Position numbers and translations under genes: made by a program
Assembly: GCF_003945595.2 (NCBI RefSeq)
Contig: NW_024104443.1
Span: 1,736,001 to 1,800,000, forward strand
Source of the DNA: Pipra filicauda
Taxonomy: Eukaryota > Chordata > Aves > Passeriformes > Pipridae
DNA: 64,000 bases
Direction: 5' to 3'
Notes under the pieces: model-generated
What the model was told of the DNA's origin: nothing
Databases searched by the model: none
What the model saw: only the letters and a program-made list of their open reading frames with translations
Part shown: one piece after another, positions 50,886-63,354 of the stretch
Numbering within the stretch: position 1 is the first letter of the stretch
Layout: every line of letters starts with the position of its first letter

Positions 50886-53264
50886 TCCCAGTATGTAATG
50901 AAAGAAAGATAACCTGGACTGTTCAGCCCAACAACATAAGTCTAAAATTAAACATGACTGTTCTCTTCAAATCAATAGAAGTATATACAGGAAAAGAACC
51001 ATGAATTAAGCTACTGACTGATACTAAACAAGAAAAAATGAGTCTATGAAGGCTGTGAATAATTTAGGTTGGAAATTAGACTGCCATTTTTGAAACAAGT
51101 CAGAAGGTTTATGCTGTGGATCATAATTTTTAAGATGAGTAATGACTTTATCATATGGACTGAAGGGCATTACTTACAGGCCTGCAAACAGAAAGCAAAT
51201 GTACAGATAATAAAAAAATATGTACATGTGAGTGGAAGGGACAAAAGCAAAACAAATCTTCCGTAGTTTTATAGTGGTCCTCTAGGGTTAATCTAGCCCT
51301 GTTCCTAAAAAAACAATAATAAAAAAACCCCAAACAAAAAGAAAGGTTTCCCAGACCTTAAGTTCTGTGTAAACATTTCCTCATCATCTCTTTTCGTTCC
51401 CAAGTATGGAAGACTAATAATCTCTTTTTTGTACAAGTACGAAGACAGGAGATTCTGAAAACAAGTAGGCCACTTGCAACATCCAATGCTAGTGTAAGAA
51501 GCAAACTTCTTTTTTTGTTAACTAATGTAAGCCTTGATTAACCCTACACATTGGGGACTATGACAGAGAGATAGATGATTTTACAACAGACAAATTTTTG
51601 AGATATCCTTCTTCTGCAGAGATTTATACAGTAAATATTGTATCAGTACACCAGGACCATGGATGTACAACAGCACGGATTAAAACACTAGAACAGTACT
51701 AAGGAGATCACCTGGAGTCATAAAATCCAAGAAAGAATATTGGTAACAGAATGGAACTGCTAGGCAGTGGTGGAGTATGAGACTGTACCACACACATGAA
51801 TCAGCAAACATGATATGATTCGACATCACCTTCAGCATTCTTTGTCAAAATGGAAGATAAATGCAGCAAAGATCATGAAACATCATTACCAGTCAAGAAT
51901 AACCCAAAAGACATGGTGAGAACTGGATAGCCAGCAACGCTTTCTCCCCTTGTCACTGCAAGTAATCAGACTGATGAGATCCATCTGTTCTGGTCCTCAT
52001 AAATGCAGGATGCAAAAGCATGAGTACGAAAAGGATGAAAGAAATCTAGAGATTACAAATACAAGTTAATGAAAATTATTTTGTTCAAAACAGAAGTCAT
52101 GTTTCCATCTATTCAATGATTCATTGAGAGCAGCTGCATTTTAAACTCCTTCATTTCATCTGGTTACACATCCTGTTTGGCTGTTGCAGAACCTTGGTAT
52201 CTTAAACCAGAGCATTTGCCAAGTGACATCTGTTGCACAGAACTTAAAAACTTCACCACTGCAGCAGGAACAGCCTAGGTTATCATTTATTGCCTTTCAG
52301 TTTCAGCAAAATGCATAAAACGGTTGGTTTCACTGAGTATTTTCAATAACAACAATATGTTGAAGGGCAGAGGGAAAGCAAGAAAATCCCTTGATGTAAA
52401 AAGCATGGTTAAGTGCTCACAGGGCTTGAAGTGCTGTTACAACAGAGTTCTTCAACTAATGACTGGTGTCTTCCTTAGAAACACGCTGCCTGACCTCAGC
52501 CTACTAAATAAATCAGAAATGCTTGCTTTCTTTTGGCATCTCTTCACACACAATCTACATGTATCCTTTTAGAGGCTACTGTTAAATTCCATTCACATTC
52601 TCAGAAAGAAAGAGTCTCTATGTAACTTATGTCTCTCAACAACAATAAACCCAAATATTTTAGATGTATACCTGAAAAACAGTAAGTTTCAAAAAACAGC
52701 ACTAACCGTGAACTTTGCTTCCCATTCATACTACACTGCTTTTGTCAGTACTTGTTCTTTGCTCACATGGTCTCAAATTATACCTCAAAATGTTACTTGA
52801 TTTTATTTTATGCTTCCAGAATTTTAATATAATCTTAACATACAAAGCCCTCCACACTTTCATTCCCACATACTTTTAATAGCAAATTTACAAAATCTCA
52901 CTGAAATATTTTTAGACATAAATTATAAAGTAACCTATAGAAATTAGGATATATTGAATCAAAATATTTTTCAAGAAAAGCTTTTTCATCTTTCTGCAGG
53001 AACATGTTGAATCATTATTTCAAAATGGTTTTAGTTGATTCAACACCCTTGAGCAGTATATAAATAATACCCTGTCCTCCTTGTCTTGGCCAATTGGAAG
53101 AAACTGAATTTGAGTACAGGTAAGATTGACAGGACATTAAAAAGAGTCCTTCACTTATCAGAGAGAAATGAAGGGGGTTATTCATTAAGGAGTATGTTGT
53201 AAATCCTCCCTGTCTTTCAGCAAACCTATGCATTTCAGTTTTATATGTTCTGACTGCCTTACAA
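50886..53264 (-). other. PAM: PAM intron 1 segment; no gene seen
   Basis: AT-rich sequence without recognisable repeats or exons. Confidence 0.6.
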
Positions 53265-53465
53265 AGGAGGAAAAAAAAAAGGAGAGGGGGAGACGAAGAG
53301 GGAGGAAGGGGAAAAAGTGGGGAGGAGAGGTGAAAAAGAGGGGGAAGAAAAGAGAGAAAAGTAGAAAGGGAAAAAGAGAAAAAAGAATGGGAGGAGAGAG
53401 ATTAAAAAGAGAGAATGGGGAGAAGGAGAAAAAGGGAGAGGAAAAAAGGACAAAAAAGAGTAGTA
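53265..53465. repeat. ~200-bp purine-strand tract
   Basis: The plus strand is almost wholly A and G, with only a handful of pyrimidines (a few C and about ten T). Long open frames on both strands (Lys/Arg/Glu/Gly-rich on plus, Phe/Ser/Pro/Leu-rich on minus) follow from composition and are not genes. Confidence 0.92.
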
Positions 53466-55639
53466 TCAAGCAGAGATGAAAGCAAGCTACCATGCACTAA
53501 CCTACAAATGTTGCATGTCTCAATGGTTCCACCTCCTTCCAAACTAGTTTTATGAAGTCAGAAAATACTTAGTTGTGTCTTGAAAAAACATACTCTATTT
53601 ATTTGATGGATCCAAAGATCGATCATGTAGCATGATGAAAACAGAACTGGGGTCACTAATTAGAGAACATCCAATGTTTCTTTCTGCCACTTTAACATCA
53701 GACTGAGCTGCGATGCCTTAAGTAGAGATCTTTTTAAAAATTATTCACAATACTTTGACTATACAGACTGTCATTCTAGACCAGATTGGTAAACCATTCT
53801 GGCAACAGTTTGCTCACATCAGCTAGCACCAGATATTGTTCTCAAAACACAAGATAACTAATATGGTATACCTGACCGGTACCACACAGAATATGGCAGA
53901 CATGGTATAACCTACTCCGTGAAGTATTTAATCCTAACCGTTATAAATTGTTTTAAAGTATAAACTAACTTGTTTGGCTTCGTTTGTGATACTTTTCAAA
54001 TCTTTGTTTGTACTAATAGCTGTGAGTTTGGATAATATGAGCATCCCAGCAGATTTATTCATCTCGAATATGACAAGCAATAGCAGACCTAATTAAGCGC
54101 TAAATGGAAACCTGGCAAATTATAAAATTCCTTTAAATAATCTTAATTTCGTTGTACACACCATTGTTTTGGACTATGTAACATGGATACTTTTGTCAAT
54201 CTGTAAAATGAGAACTTCAGAACAAATCCCAACCTCTTCGCTCCCTTTGAGCCATGACATGTAAAATGGAAGCAATATGCTAAGAATAAATTTGTTTTCA
54301 ATATGCATGCATTTTACACCACAGTTCCCTTGTATTCCCATGTAAGGAATCAAGAAGAAACATCCTCTCTAACTGAACATTTTGTGGTATCAGCCACATG
54401 CAGGGAAATAACTTCCACAACAACAGATTCAATTGTATCTCGGTTTATCTGACACTCTGCAGCCCTGAAGTTCTCTCATTTGACAAGGAAGCAGATAAAG
54501 CAATAAAATGGTGGGTTTGGATTTTGGATCAGATCTCTGAGATTACTTGGAGCTTGCCTGCACACACACCTGTGCAGGCCTCTGCCTCCATTTGTCAAGG
54601 GAAGGGCTGTGTGTTCTGCATCTGCTTTTGGCTACTTGCTGGCTCTTACCTCCTACATCTGCCATTTTCATCTGTAGCAGTGGTGGGGATCACTGTATCA
54701 AACAAACTAGCTAAGTACGTAAGGATTAAATTGAATCCCCTTTCCATTTTTTCTGCATGCACTAGTCGACAAACATACATTAGTCTTCCAGTAAAGTTAT
54801 TCCTAAAAACTAGCTCCTGATTTCAGATCTACAGTACAAGACACACTAGGGATTTCAGATCTTCAGCAAAAAACCAGAAATATAAACAGGAGTCTAATAC
54901 GTAAGTAATTTTAAAAATTAGGTTCAGTTAAAATTTTGAGATTGAACTGTGATTTTCTGGAAGTTAGATTACATTACTGATGTTTTTAATGTGGGAACAC
55001 CTGTAAAGACAGAGGAGGAGTACCCCAAATCAAAAAAAGGAAACAAAAGGCATTATTAATATCAAGTGATATATCATCAAGAGACTTGAGATACTAAAAA
55101 TGCCTGTCATCTTGTAAGAAGACTTCCATTTCCACACCAAACACTCTAATAAGTAGCTTAAAAATTCTGATTAATGCCACTGATTCCTCTTTTTTTTTTT
55201 TTTTCTACTCCGAACTGTAAGAAGACTCATCTGTTTCTAAGGAAGCCTACAGCAGGCAGCCTGAAAACAATCTATGGTAAAAGCCACCAACGTGTCAGTG
55301 CCGCACCCCCGTGTTTGTGTTCCTCGAGTCAATCCCAGAACCAACCGTGGCTTCACCGCTCCAAAGGGGCTTTGGGACGCACCCCCTTCACGCACCAATT
55401 CCCACAGCACAGCCGCGCTCAGGAAAGCAGATACTTATCTGGTACGGTCAAAAAGGTGTGCAAATCAAATTTATAAGAGAAGGATACACAAAATGTATAT
55501 ATTTTGAAACTAATGCATCAGATCTAATAAATGAGTTTTTAAGGAAAAGAATGAGGAGCGAAGGCTCGAAAAATAAATAGACGAACAAAAAAAGCCACTC
55601 CCAGGGACTGTTGGGAACCACACCACCGCAACTCGGAGC
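53466..55639 (-). other. PAM: PAM intron 1, promoter-proximal segment
   Basis: AT-rich with a poly-T run near 55190-55204. A 140-codon plus-strand frame at 54398-54820 has no recognisable domain and ordinary intron composition. From about 55270 the GC content rises towards the CpG island. Confidence 0.55.
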
Positions 55640-56860
55640 AGCTGAAGTCGAAACTAACAGAATGTCAACACTTGACCGCTTCCCATGGCCGGACACCCGG
55701 AGGTGAAGGAATGACAGCGCAAGCGGGACAGCGCCAAAGTCCGGAGGGGCTCTGCGTGCCCCGCCTTCAGCCATCTCCCCACCGCCGGGATGCCCTTCCA
55801 GCCGGACCCCGAGCGGGCACCCGCCCCGGGAAGGCACGGCGGGAAACTTGGGCGGGAGGGAGCAGAGCGCGCCGAGCTCCGGCGTCTCGGGAACGTCCGT
55901 CCCTCGCTCGGGACACAAAGCCCGGCGGGAGGAGCGGGGGTGCCCTCGGGTGCCGCGCTCCGCCGCACCCGAGGCCAGGCCGGGCGGGCCGGGGCTACCC
56001 CGCCCGCAGCGCCGCCGCAGCCTCACAGCTCCCCGGGGCAGCGCCGGTCCCGGCAGCCGCACGGCCGCGGCCCCGGCGGTGCCCAGGAATCCTCTCAGGG
56101 GCTCCCGCGGGAGCAGCCGCGCCTCGGGCGACGCGGGCGGAGCCGCACGTGTGCCCGGGCCGGGGCGACACCGGCAGCGGCACCGCCGCGGGGCCCGGGC
56201 GGATCGCTGCAACTCAAAGTACCCCCTCCTTCTCCTCCCGCAGCCCCCGCGTGAACGCGGCGCAGGTGGAACTCACGGGAGGAAGCCGCGCCACGCCGCC
56301 GAGTCCCAGCCGACCTGCCCCCGCGGCGACGGCAGCGACACGGGCACGGACTGCGGGCGCCGTGTCCGCGACCCCCCTTCCTGCCCCGCCCCAGGACCGC
56401 CCCGCGCCCGCGCCCCGCCCCGCCCCGCCCGCGCGGGGGACGCGGCGCCGCTCACGTCGGCCGCGCGCAGGGCTCGGTAGGGCCGCTGGGGGGCGCTGTG
56501 CCCGCACCGCGCGTTGAGGGGCGCGGGGACAGCGGAGGGAGGCGTCGGGAGCGGCAGGGAGAGGGGTCGGGATGGGCAGAGGAAAGTCTCGGGGTCCCCA
56601 GGGAAAGGGTCTCGGGGTCCACCTGGGAGGTCCGAGCGGTGTAAGCCCGGCGGGCAGGGAACAAACCTCGCCGTGCCGTGTCTCTCTGCCCTCGGGCGGG
56701 ACTAGCTGGTTCCCTGTGCCGTCGCTCCCGGAGGAGCGGTCGTGCCCCTCCGGCTGCGGTCAGCGAAATGATGGGAGGGCTGTGCAGACCCCTCTGTGCG
56801 GGGTGGGAGCGGGGCGGTAGCGACCCAAGGTAGCGGGGAGCCGGAGTGAGGGATCCTAGG
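55640..56860 (-). promoter_or_regulatory. PAM: CpG island: likely PAM promoter and non-coding exon 1
   Basis: About 1.2 kb of very GC-rich, CpG-dense sequence in an otherwise AT-rich window. It has a dense run of GC boxes (CCCCGCCCCGCCCCGCCC at about 56413-56430, GGGGCGG on minus) and no TATA box. It lies upstream of the PAM start exon on the correct side, and no other gene claims it. Candidate exon-1 donors on the minus strand are CCC|GTGAGT (exon end 56277) and GAC|GTGAGC (exon end 56456). Both lack G at -1, so neither is certain. The long frames in all phases over the island are due to GC richness and are not called as genes. Divergent transcription to the right is possible. Confidence 0.75.
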
Positions 56861-58458
56861 ATCCAGGATCCGCAGGCTCCGATCCTGTACTGAGAGTGGC
56901 ACAAGCAGTTCCCGGTAAGGAACACGTTTGCGTTTGGAAGCTTGTGGAGCTCCAGTGCACTTGAATGAGGTGGTGTTTTCAGTGGAATTCATAACATAAA
57001 ATAGCAAGCTGAAGCTTGGGCATGTCTTACGATGAGCTGTGTTCCATACCCACCGCAGATGGAAACACTGCTCAGCATCTCTGGCTGAACAGGTTTGTGT
57101 GGGAGACCTTCCCAAGAGACTCATCTGCATAGGTCAGGTGGAAGAATTAGGACCCAAATCTGTATTGTTTTTAAGCATTAAAAACGGCATTGTAATGAAA
57201 CATTACTTTGGTAAGAGGGACTGTCTTAACACTTCTTCAAAATATAAAAATATATATGATAAGGCATAATTTTGCCACCTTCAGATTAAAGTAATACCTT
57301 GTTTTGTAGGTAGATCTAGCAACTTCTTTGTGAAAATAAATCTGGGTAGTTGGGTCTGTGATGGGTGTTTTAGTATTTCTACAAAGGCTAGATGTGTACC
57401 AAGATAAGGCATTTTACTTATTCACACAAAATGGAAGATACAACATTCTTTTAAAGCCTATTAATATTTCTCAAATTAAAGTACATCAGTGGATTTTTGG
57501 TTTGTCTTGGCTACCCAGTCCTTTTCCTTCAGAAGGTGAAAATTTGCCTTTTTTGGGGGGGGATATAGGCAATTAGTGATTAATGTGTCACAAAGATGCT
57601 TTCATTCTTTGATGGCAGGAAATATTAAGCTCTTTGAACAGAAATGTTGACTTACTGGCTCCAGCTGATTTGCAGAGTCCTGCCAGCATTTCTTTGTTGA
57701 GCTCTTTGTCATACCAAGCACTCACCTAATTTTGTGCCAGACTTCCCTTATATAATTGATCTGGCTCATGGAAAAGAACACTGTGATTGCAGAGGCCTGG
57801 CCTAAGAATTTCAGACCTTACCCTGAGCAAAGACATTCAGTGGTGCTTTTGTGAGACGGCACTCTGATGTACACATCTGTTGCCGAGGGAGGAGCATGCT
57901 AAAGGCCTGCCCCCCCCCCCTTTTGTTCTTTGTGGCATACAGAAGGTGGTGTGCACACAGAAAGGTGCAGTTTTACAGTCTCTTACCCTCAGGGGGCTAC
58001 ATCCTCCTCTAGAAGTGTTTCCCATACTAGCTGCTCTTATGCAAATTCTTTAATTGGTGAAGATTAATTTAGATTCTCAAAGCAATCTTTGCAAAGGGGA
58101 AGTATGGACAAGAATTTGGAGGAGCTCAAAATAGTCCTTAGCATGTGAATGTTCCCTGAGTTAGAATATTTTCTGATATATTAAGATGTATTATGAGGAT
58201 ATTAGGGCCTTACAAATCCAGTCCTTTTTCTAAGTGTAGAACATCTGGTTTACAGGTAGTAATAAAAGGAATCAAAGTACTTGGGGGAAAAAAGAGAGAA
58301 AAGCATGGAATGGTTATATCATCAGCTCTCTGAGAAGTTAGGAAAGAGATCGAACTTGAGGCCTACTAAAAGGATATACTTTAAAGTTTCCTTTCTGAAT
58401 TTTGAAAGTCTTTCCTTCAAAATTATAGAAAATTTATTAAAATGTCAGCCTTTTGTAC
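56861..58458. other. Upstream flank of PAM; no gene seen
   Basis: Composition returns to AT-rich by about 57.1 kb. There is an 11-C run at 57910-57920. No exon or repeat recognised. Confidence 0.6.
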
Positions 58459-58505
58459 CTTTGATACCTTTGTATCAAAGTCATATATATATATATATAT
58501 ATATA
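58459..58505. repeat. Short hairpin and (AT)n at a CR1 junction
   Basis: CTTTGATAC and GTATCAAAG form a perfect 9-bp inverted repeat with a 4-nt loop (58459-58480). (AT)n follows at 58483-58505 and ends exactly where CR1 sequence starts. Confidence 0.85.
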
Positions 58506-58847
58506 AAACTACCTGAAGGGAAGTTCTAGCCAGGTGGGGGTTGGTCTCTTCTCTCAGGCACTCAGCAATAGGACAAGGGGGCACGGGCTTAAGCTCCGCC
58601 AGGGGAAATTTAAGTTGGATATCAGGAGAAAATTCTTTACAGTGTAATCAGGCACTGGAATGGGCTGCCCAGAGAGGTGGTGGATTCACCGTCCCTGGAG
58701 ATTTTTAAACGCAGGTTGGACGTGGCACTGAGTGCCATGATCTAGTAAATGGACTGGATTTGGACCAAGGGTTGGACTCGATGATCTCGGAGGTCTTTTC
58801 CAACCCAATCGATTCTATGATTCTATGATTCTATGATTCTATGATTC
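58506..58847 (+). repeat. CR1 3' end with four ATTCTATG octamers
   Basis: Begins CTACCTGAAGGGAAG, part of the C-terminal ORF2 region, then GCCAGGTGGGGGTTGGTCTC, AGCAATAGGACAAGGGGGCA, GGCACTGGAATGGGCTGCCC, GGTTGGACTCGATGATCTCG and GATTCTATGATTCTATG tail units. It has little decay compared with the other CR1 pieces here, so it is among the younger copies. It is 5' truncated at about 340 bp. Confidence 0.95.
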
Positions 58848-61800
58848 ATTAATTTGAGTAGAATCTGTCAAATCTTCTGTTTTTCATTATGGTTAACATA
58901 GGGCGATCTACCGTGTTTTATGGCTCCCTATATAATTCTACTGAAATTTCCTAAATTTGCTTATATTGCTTTCATTATTTTGAGTGCTGTTTTTGTATTG
59001 CTTCATAAAGGCAATAAAAATGAATACATTAAAATGTGATGTTTAATTTTTGCCTCCTTCTGAAAGCTGAAACTAGACTTACAGCGTCCTTTTCTTTAAA
59101 TGTGACATTTTCTAATATAGAAAAATAAAATAACTTTTAAACTTTATTTTTTGACTTCTGTTGTAACCTCCTAGTGTGAAGGGCACAAAAATAAACAAAG
59201 AAAACACCAGATCCTGAAAAGTACTAGACTTCCTGCAAGACAGATTTCAATGAGTTGAAAAATTATTTCTCATCTTGCAAGACTAGCTACTTTAATGACT
59301 TTCTGATTGAAAACAAAGTATTCTGAATATTGCATTTTTCATTTAAAAAAATCACTTATTATAGCTTTTTGTGGGAAATAAAACTGTAGGATTTTCTTTA
59401 GCTTCCAAATCCTTTCCTTAAGTCTACACACTTCTCCATTAGGTCGCAATTCAGAAAGGACTTGAAGCATTTGGAAATTAGTTACATGCTAAAGCAACTA
59501 ATTTTAGACCTTTGACATGAAAATTTTATAAAAGGATATGTTTGGTCTGTGGTTGCAATCTTATGATAAAGTACCTGAGTTTCCTTGTATGCAGGAATAA
59601 ACTTAAATTAATGTCCTGAGCTCTTGCATTTTAGCAAACATATCTTGAAATTTTTCATTATCCATGCCTGAGCCATGCAGACAATCACTGCCCGCCATTT
59701 ATGGATATGTGAGAAAGTATTGTTTCAATGTGTGCAAAAACTTTTTGAGTCCTGCTGGCCTCTTGCTTATACTTCCATAACACAATAATATTGTTACTGG
59801 CAAGCAACTGTAATAAATATTAAATCATAAAGGTCAGTATCCTATATCTTGATTAAGTATTTTAGGCAACTAAATTGATTCCAGGCGTTGAGCTCTTTGC
59901 TTTGAGCACAATTTACTCTATTTTTGCTGCAGATACTTATTTCCCTTTACCTTATTTTTTTTTTTTAGGAAAAACAAAATACAAGCCTTCTCTTTATTCT
60001 CTTGCATATATAAAAGCACAGACTGCATCATACACTAGAGAGTTGCATGGAGATTTTGCTTTGCAAATGAAGCAGCATGCTGGCAACAGAAAAGATGAAA
60101 GCCTTTGAAGAGCTCTTTTGAGGATAGAAATCAGCCCACAATCTCCTTCAGGCTGCAATTTTATTCATTGGTATTTCCCAGAATTTTTTCCAACAGTCAC
60201 TAAGATAAATTTCAATTTTAAAAAAGAGTCCCAGTGAGATGGATATATATATTATAAAGATATGTAACATAGCTATAGTTAATGTACTTTATATAACTTG
60301 GTATAATGCAAAAATACTGCAAAACAAATACCTTTATATTGGAGGCTTAATTTTATCCAGGTGAAAGGAAATATGCCACAAATCTAGTTACCTCAGCTAG
60401 CATCCTTAGCAAAACTTCAACTTTTGTGTGCAATAAATGATCTCTGTAGACTGCAGATGAGGTAAGCTTTTTGGGCTGCTGCTGTTTATATAATACCTTT
60501 CCCATGAACGAAAGAAGTTCATCTCTAGCTCTGCTAGGCCAATACTTAATGAATAAAGCAATAAATCATATAAATGTTTTGAAGATGAATTGTCCATTAT
60601 ACCGTGTTGCCTAGAGTGTTGCCATATTTTACATACCACTGAGAATGGTTTCTAATAGTTTCAGAACAGAAAATGTTTGCTGTTGTTTCTGTCTCCTCTA
60701 CTTGTGTGCTCCTATCCTACATATATATACACTACGCTTTGAAGTGTAAGGGAAATCTGACATGGCTCGATAGATATATGAGGGATCACTGGTGCCGCAA
60801 TGCAGGTAATCCAGGCTTTTTGTTCCTTTAAATAACCTTACTCTTGCCCTTTTTCCTCTGGAATATCTACACAGGTCTACCCGAAAGGTTCAGATTTTTC
60901 CTGTACTTACCTTTTGTTTGTTAGTTTGTTTGTTTTTTGGAAAAAATTGTCAGATGTCTATGGCAATAACAAAAGACTTGCAATGTTAAGTAGATCTGAA
61001 CTAGACCTTAGATTCCATCCTTAAGTTGTCTCCTAAGAATTTGGTGTAGGAAAACAGTGAATTGGTATTAATTGCTTATACTTGATTGTATTAAGCAGTG
61101 ATTAAGAGTAGATCCCAGCTCACTGCTAAGTTCTGACATGTTTTGCTGAAAGACTTGATAACAAAGCTGCAGATATGGTCTCTAGTGAGATACATCACTC
61201 CAAAAGGTTAATCCTTCCTGATGCAAAAATATTTGTTTACTGAAAGAGAGGTAACAGTGAATGGAAATGTTTTGAGAAACTCTTGTTGGAGGGTTGTGCT
61301 GCTGCTACGCTATAAACATTTAGGATGTACTTCCACTACTCAGTTTCAAGATTAAGCTAAAAATATTCCCAGATCTCAGAAAACTAACCACAGGCACGTT
61401 GAAAAGAAGGGTAATCAGGTCATTTGTTACAAAACCTTGAAAGAAGAATAGCCATAGACAGGAGATGAAAGAAGATAACAGTAGAAGAGTAGTGATGTCA
61501 AATTGTCCTTTACTTGTATGTTCCTAATTAACTACATATATTACTGATTGTTTGCCTAGAACAAGGCAAAATCTGCCATCAAAGTCTACTGAACAAATAG
61601 CAATTATTTAACTTTTAGAATCCATTTATTCTATGCTAACATTGTTTTTTAAAGGTAACTGCATTCAGAATCATATGAACAGAGAGGTAAATCTTGAAGC
61701 CAGAGAAAATCCTGCTGTGGCAGCTTTATATAAATAAGTGGATTTATGTTTTAAAGTGTGGGAAACAAGCACTGAAAAAAAGCCCTTGAAAAACTGGCAA

Positions 61801-62599
61801 CATTTAGCCGTGATTTATCTAGGATAAGCTTGCCAGTGTTTTGCCAGGTTTAAAACACTTCTTTATAGATTGAGTCGAGCATCCACAACTTTCGAAAATC
61901 CATGTGGTTCAATTTGTCATAGGATAACTCATGGTGGGTTCCTTACACAGATAATTATTAGACACAGGCAGTGCAAAATATTACAAAATTTAATATTCTG
62001 GACAAGACTGTAGCCTCAGAATGAACATTGAGGGAGATCATTCAGGCACAAATACATAACATGACCAAGACTGAGTGTGCTAGATCAAGAAGTAGTGGGA
62101 TGCAGGATGGATGCCAGCTCTTGCATTGCTTTACTCAGTAAAATCAATCATCTGTTCAAAATTAATGAAATAAAATGAAGGTCCAACACTGGTAAGAGAG
62201 ACAGTGAAAGAAATTAAATGCATCTACTTAATATTTATTTAATACTTTAGGTTTCTTACTGCATAATTAAATACTAACTAACTGAGCTCTGCAAAATCAG
62301 TGTAAAGAAGATAAAGCATATTTTCACCCTATTTTCTACCATGTTCCATGGAATCTGATGAAATCCTCATTTATCTAAGACTAGACAACCAATTTTGGGT
62401 ATATAACTAAATTGATAATCTGCCAAACTCATGATACTAGTGCACTTTTATTGAACTGTCAGTCATTAAGATCCTGAATTTTAGGAGAGTAAATGTTCAG
62501 TTGTTCATGGAATTAGTGGAAATTGCCCTCAGGGATACAGGAGCAGGACAGAGGTGACAGCTGATGTTTTTCTTGAAACTAAAGTGCATTGGGTTCCGA
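58848..62599. other. Upstream flank of PAM; no gene seen
   Basis: AT-rich sequence with a (GTTT)n stretch near 60915-60935 and short TA runs. A 77-codon frame at 59875-60108 has no recognisable domain. Confidence 0.6.
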
Positions 62600-62790
62600 T
62601 TACTCAGACATGAGGCAAGGAAGGCAGGATAGCAGCATGGCTGAGTGAGGACCTCCTGGGAGAAGGTTGAGGTATTAAATTTTTTTGCCTCCTTTTTCAG
62701 TGGCAATCTCTCTTCCTAGACCTCTCAAGTCCCCAAACCCCAAGGCAGGAATTCGATGAACAAAGTCCCTCCAACCTTAAGAGAAGATCA
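62600..62790 (+). repeat. CR1 ORF2 fragment (between endonuclease and RT)
   Basis: GAGGTATTAAATTTTTTTGC, CTCCTTTTTCAGTGGCAATC, CCTCTCAAGTCCCC and AGGCAGGAATTCGATG follow the CR1 region where the endonuclease domain leads into RT. It is decayed. It lies on the same strand as, and in the right order for, the fragment at 63355, so the two may be one element split by about 560 bp. Confidence 0.72.
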
Positions 62791-63354
62791 GGCAGAGCAT
62801 AGGATTGCTAGAGCCAACTACCATTTGAAATACCACATTACTCAAATTACTTGAATTACCTTTGGCATTTGTTGCAAATTCCTAGAAGTGAATGAACAAT
62901 GCATATGTCAGAATGATTCAGCAGTGCTTTTATGTGTAAATATTCTGTGTGCTCAGAGCAGATGTTAGTATAAATGCTTGTACTAAATTCCCCAGTCTGT
63001 GTCAAAATGGTATTTTCTTGCATTCGAACAAAAACACATCTCCAGTAAGTTTCATGCAGGAAAGCTTTAAAGACTTCCATCATGGCAGCTACTTATTACG
63101 GTTGTAAAGTTCAAGCAGGAGTTGTGCAAGTGTAGGTAGATTGCTGATGACAGGCTATAATTGCCTGAGCCAACAGAACAAGTAACAGCAATTCTTGTAG
63201 CTTTGTCTTTTTTTCAAAGGTTAGTGAAAAATACTTATTGCAGTCTTATTAAATCACTTCCATGTAATAAACTGTTCGAGGGGAAACCTAGAGGGAGCCA
63301 AGTCAATCCTCTTTTGCAGATTGTATAGTGTTTCTATCGACATATTAGGTTTCT
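62791..63354. other. Non-CR1 spacer; no gene seen
   Basis: AT-rich sequence without CR1 similarity that I can see. It may be an insertion into one CR1, or the flank between two. Confidence 0.5.

Noticed and set aside
53185..53493. Frames of 60-100 codons on both strands at the purine tract
   Set aside because: Lys/Glu/Arg/Gly-rich or Phe/Ser/Pro/Leu-rich strings follow directly from the A/G-only strand.
54398..54820. 140-codon plus frame
   Set aside because: No domain, no splice or promoter context, and intron-like composition; best explained by chance.
55672..56517. Long plus-strand frames (up to 281 codons) and a 254-codon minus frame over the CpG island
   Set aside because: All frames are open because the DNA is GC-rich and poor in stops. 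Translations are low-complexity Ala/Gly/Pro/Arg with no domain, and frames are long in several phases on both strands.
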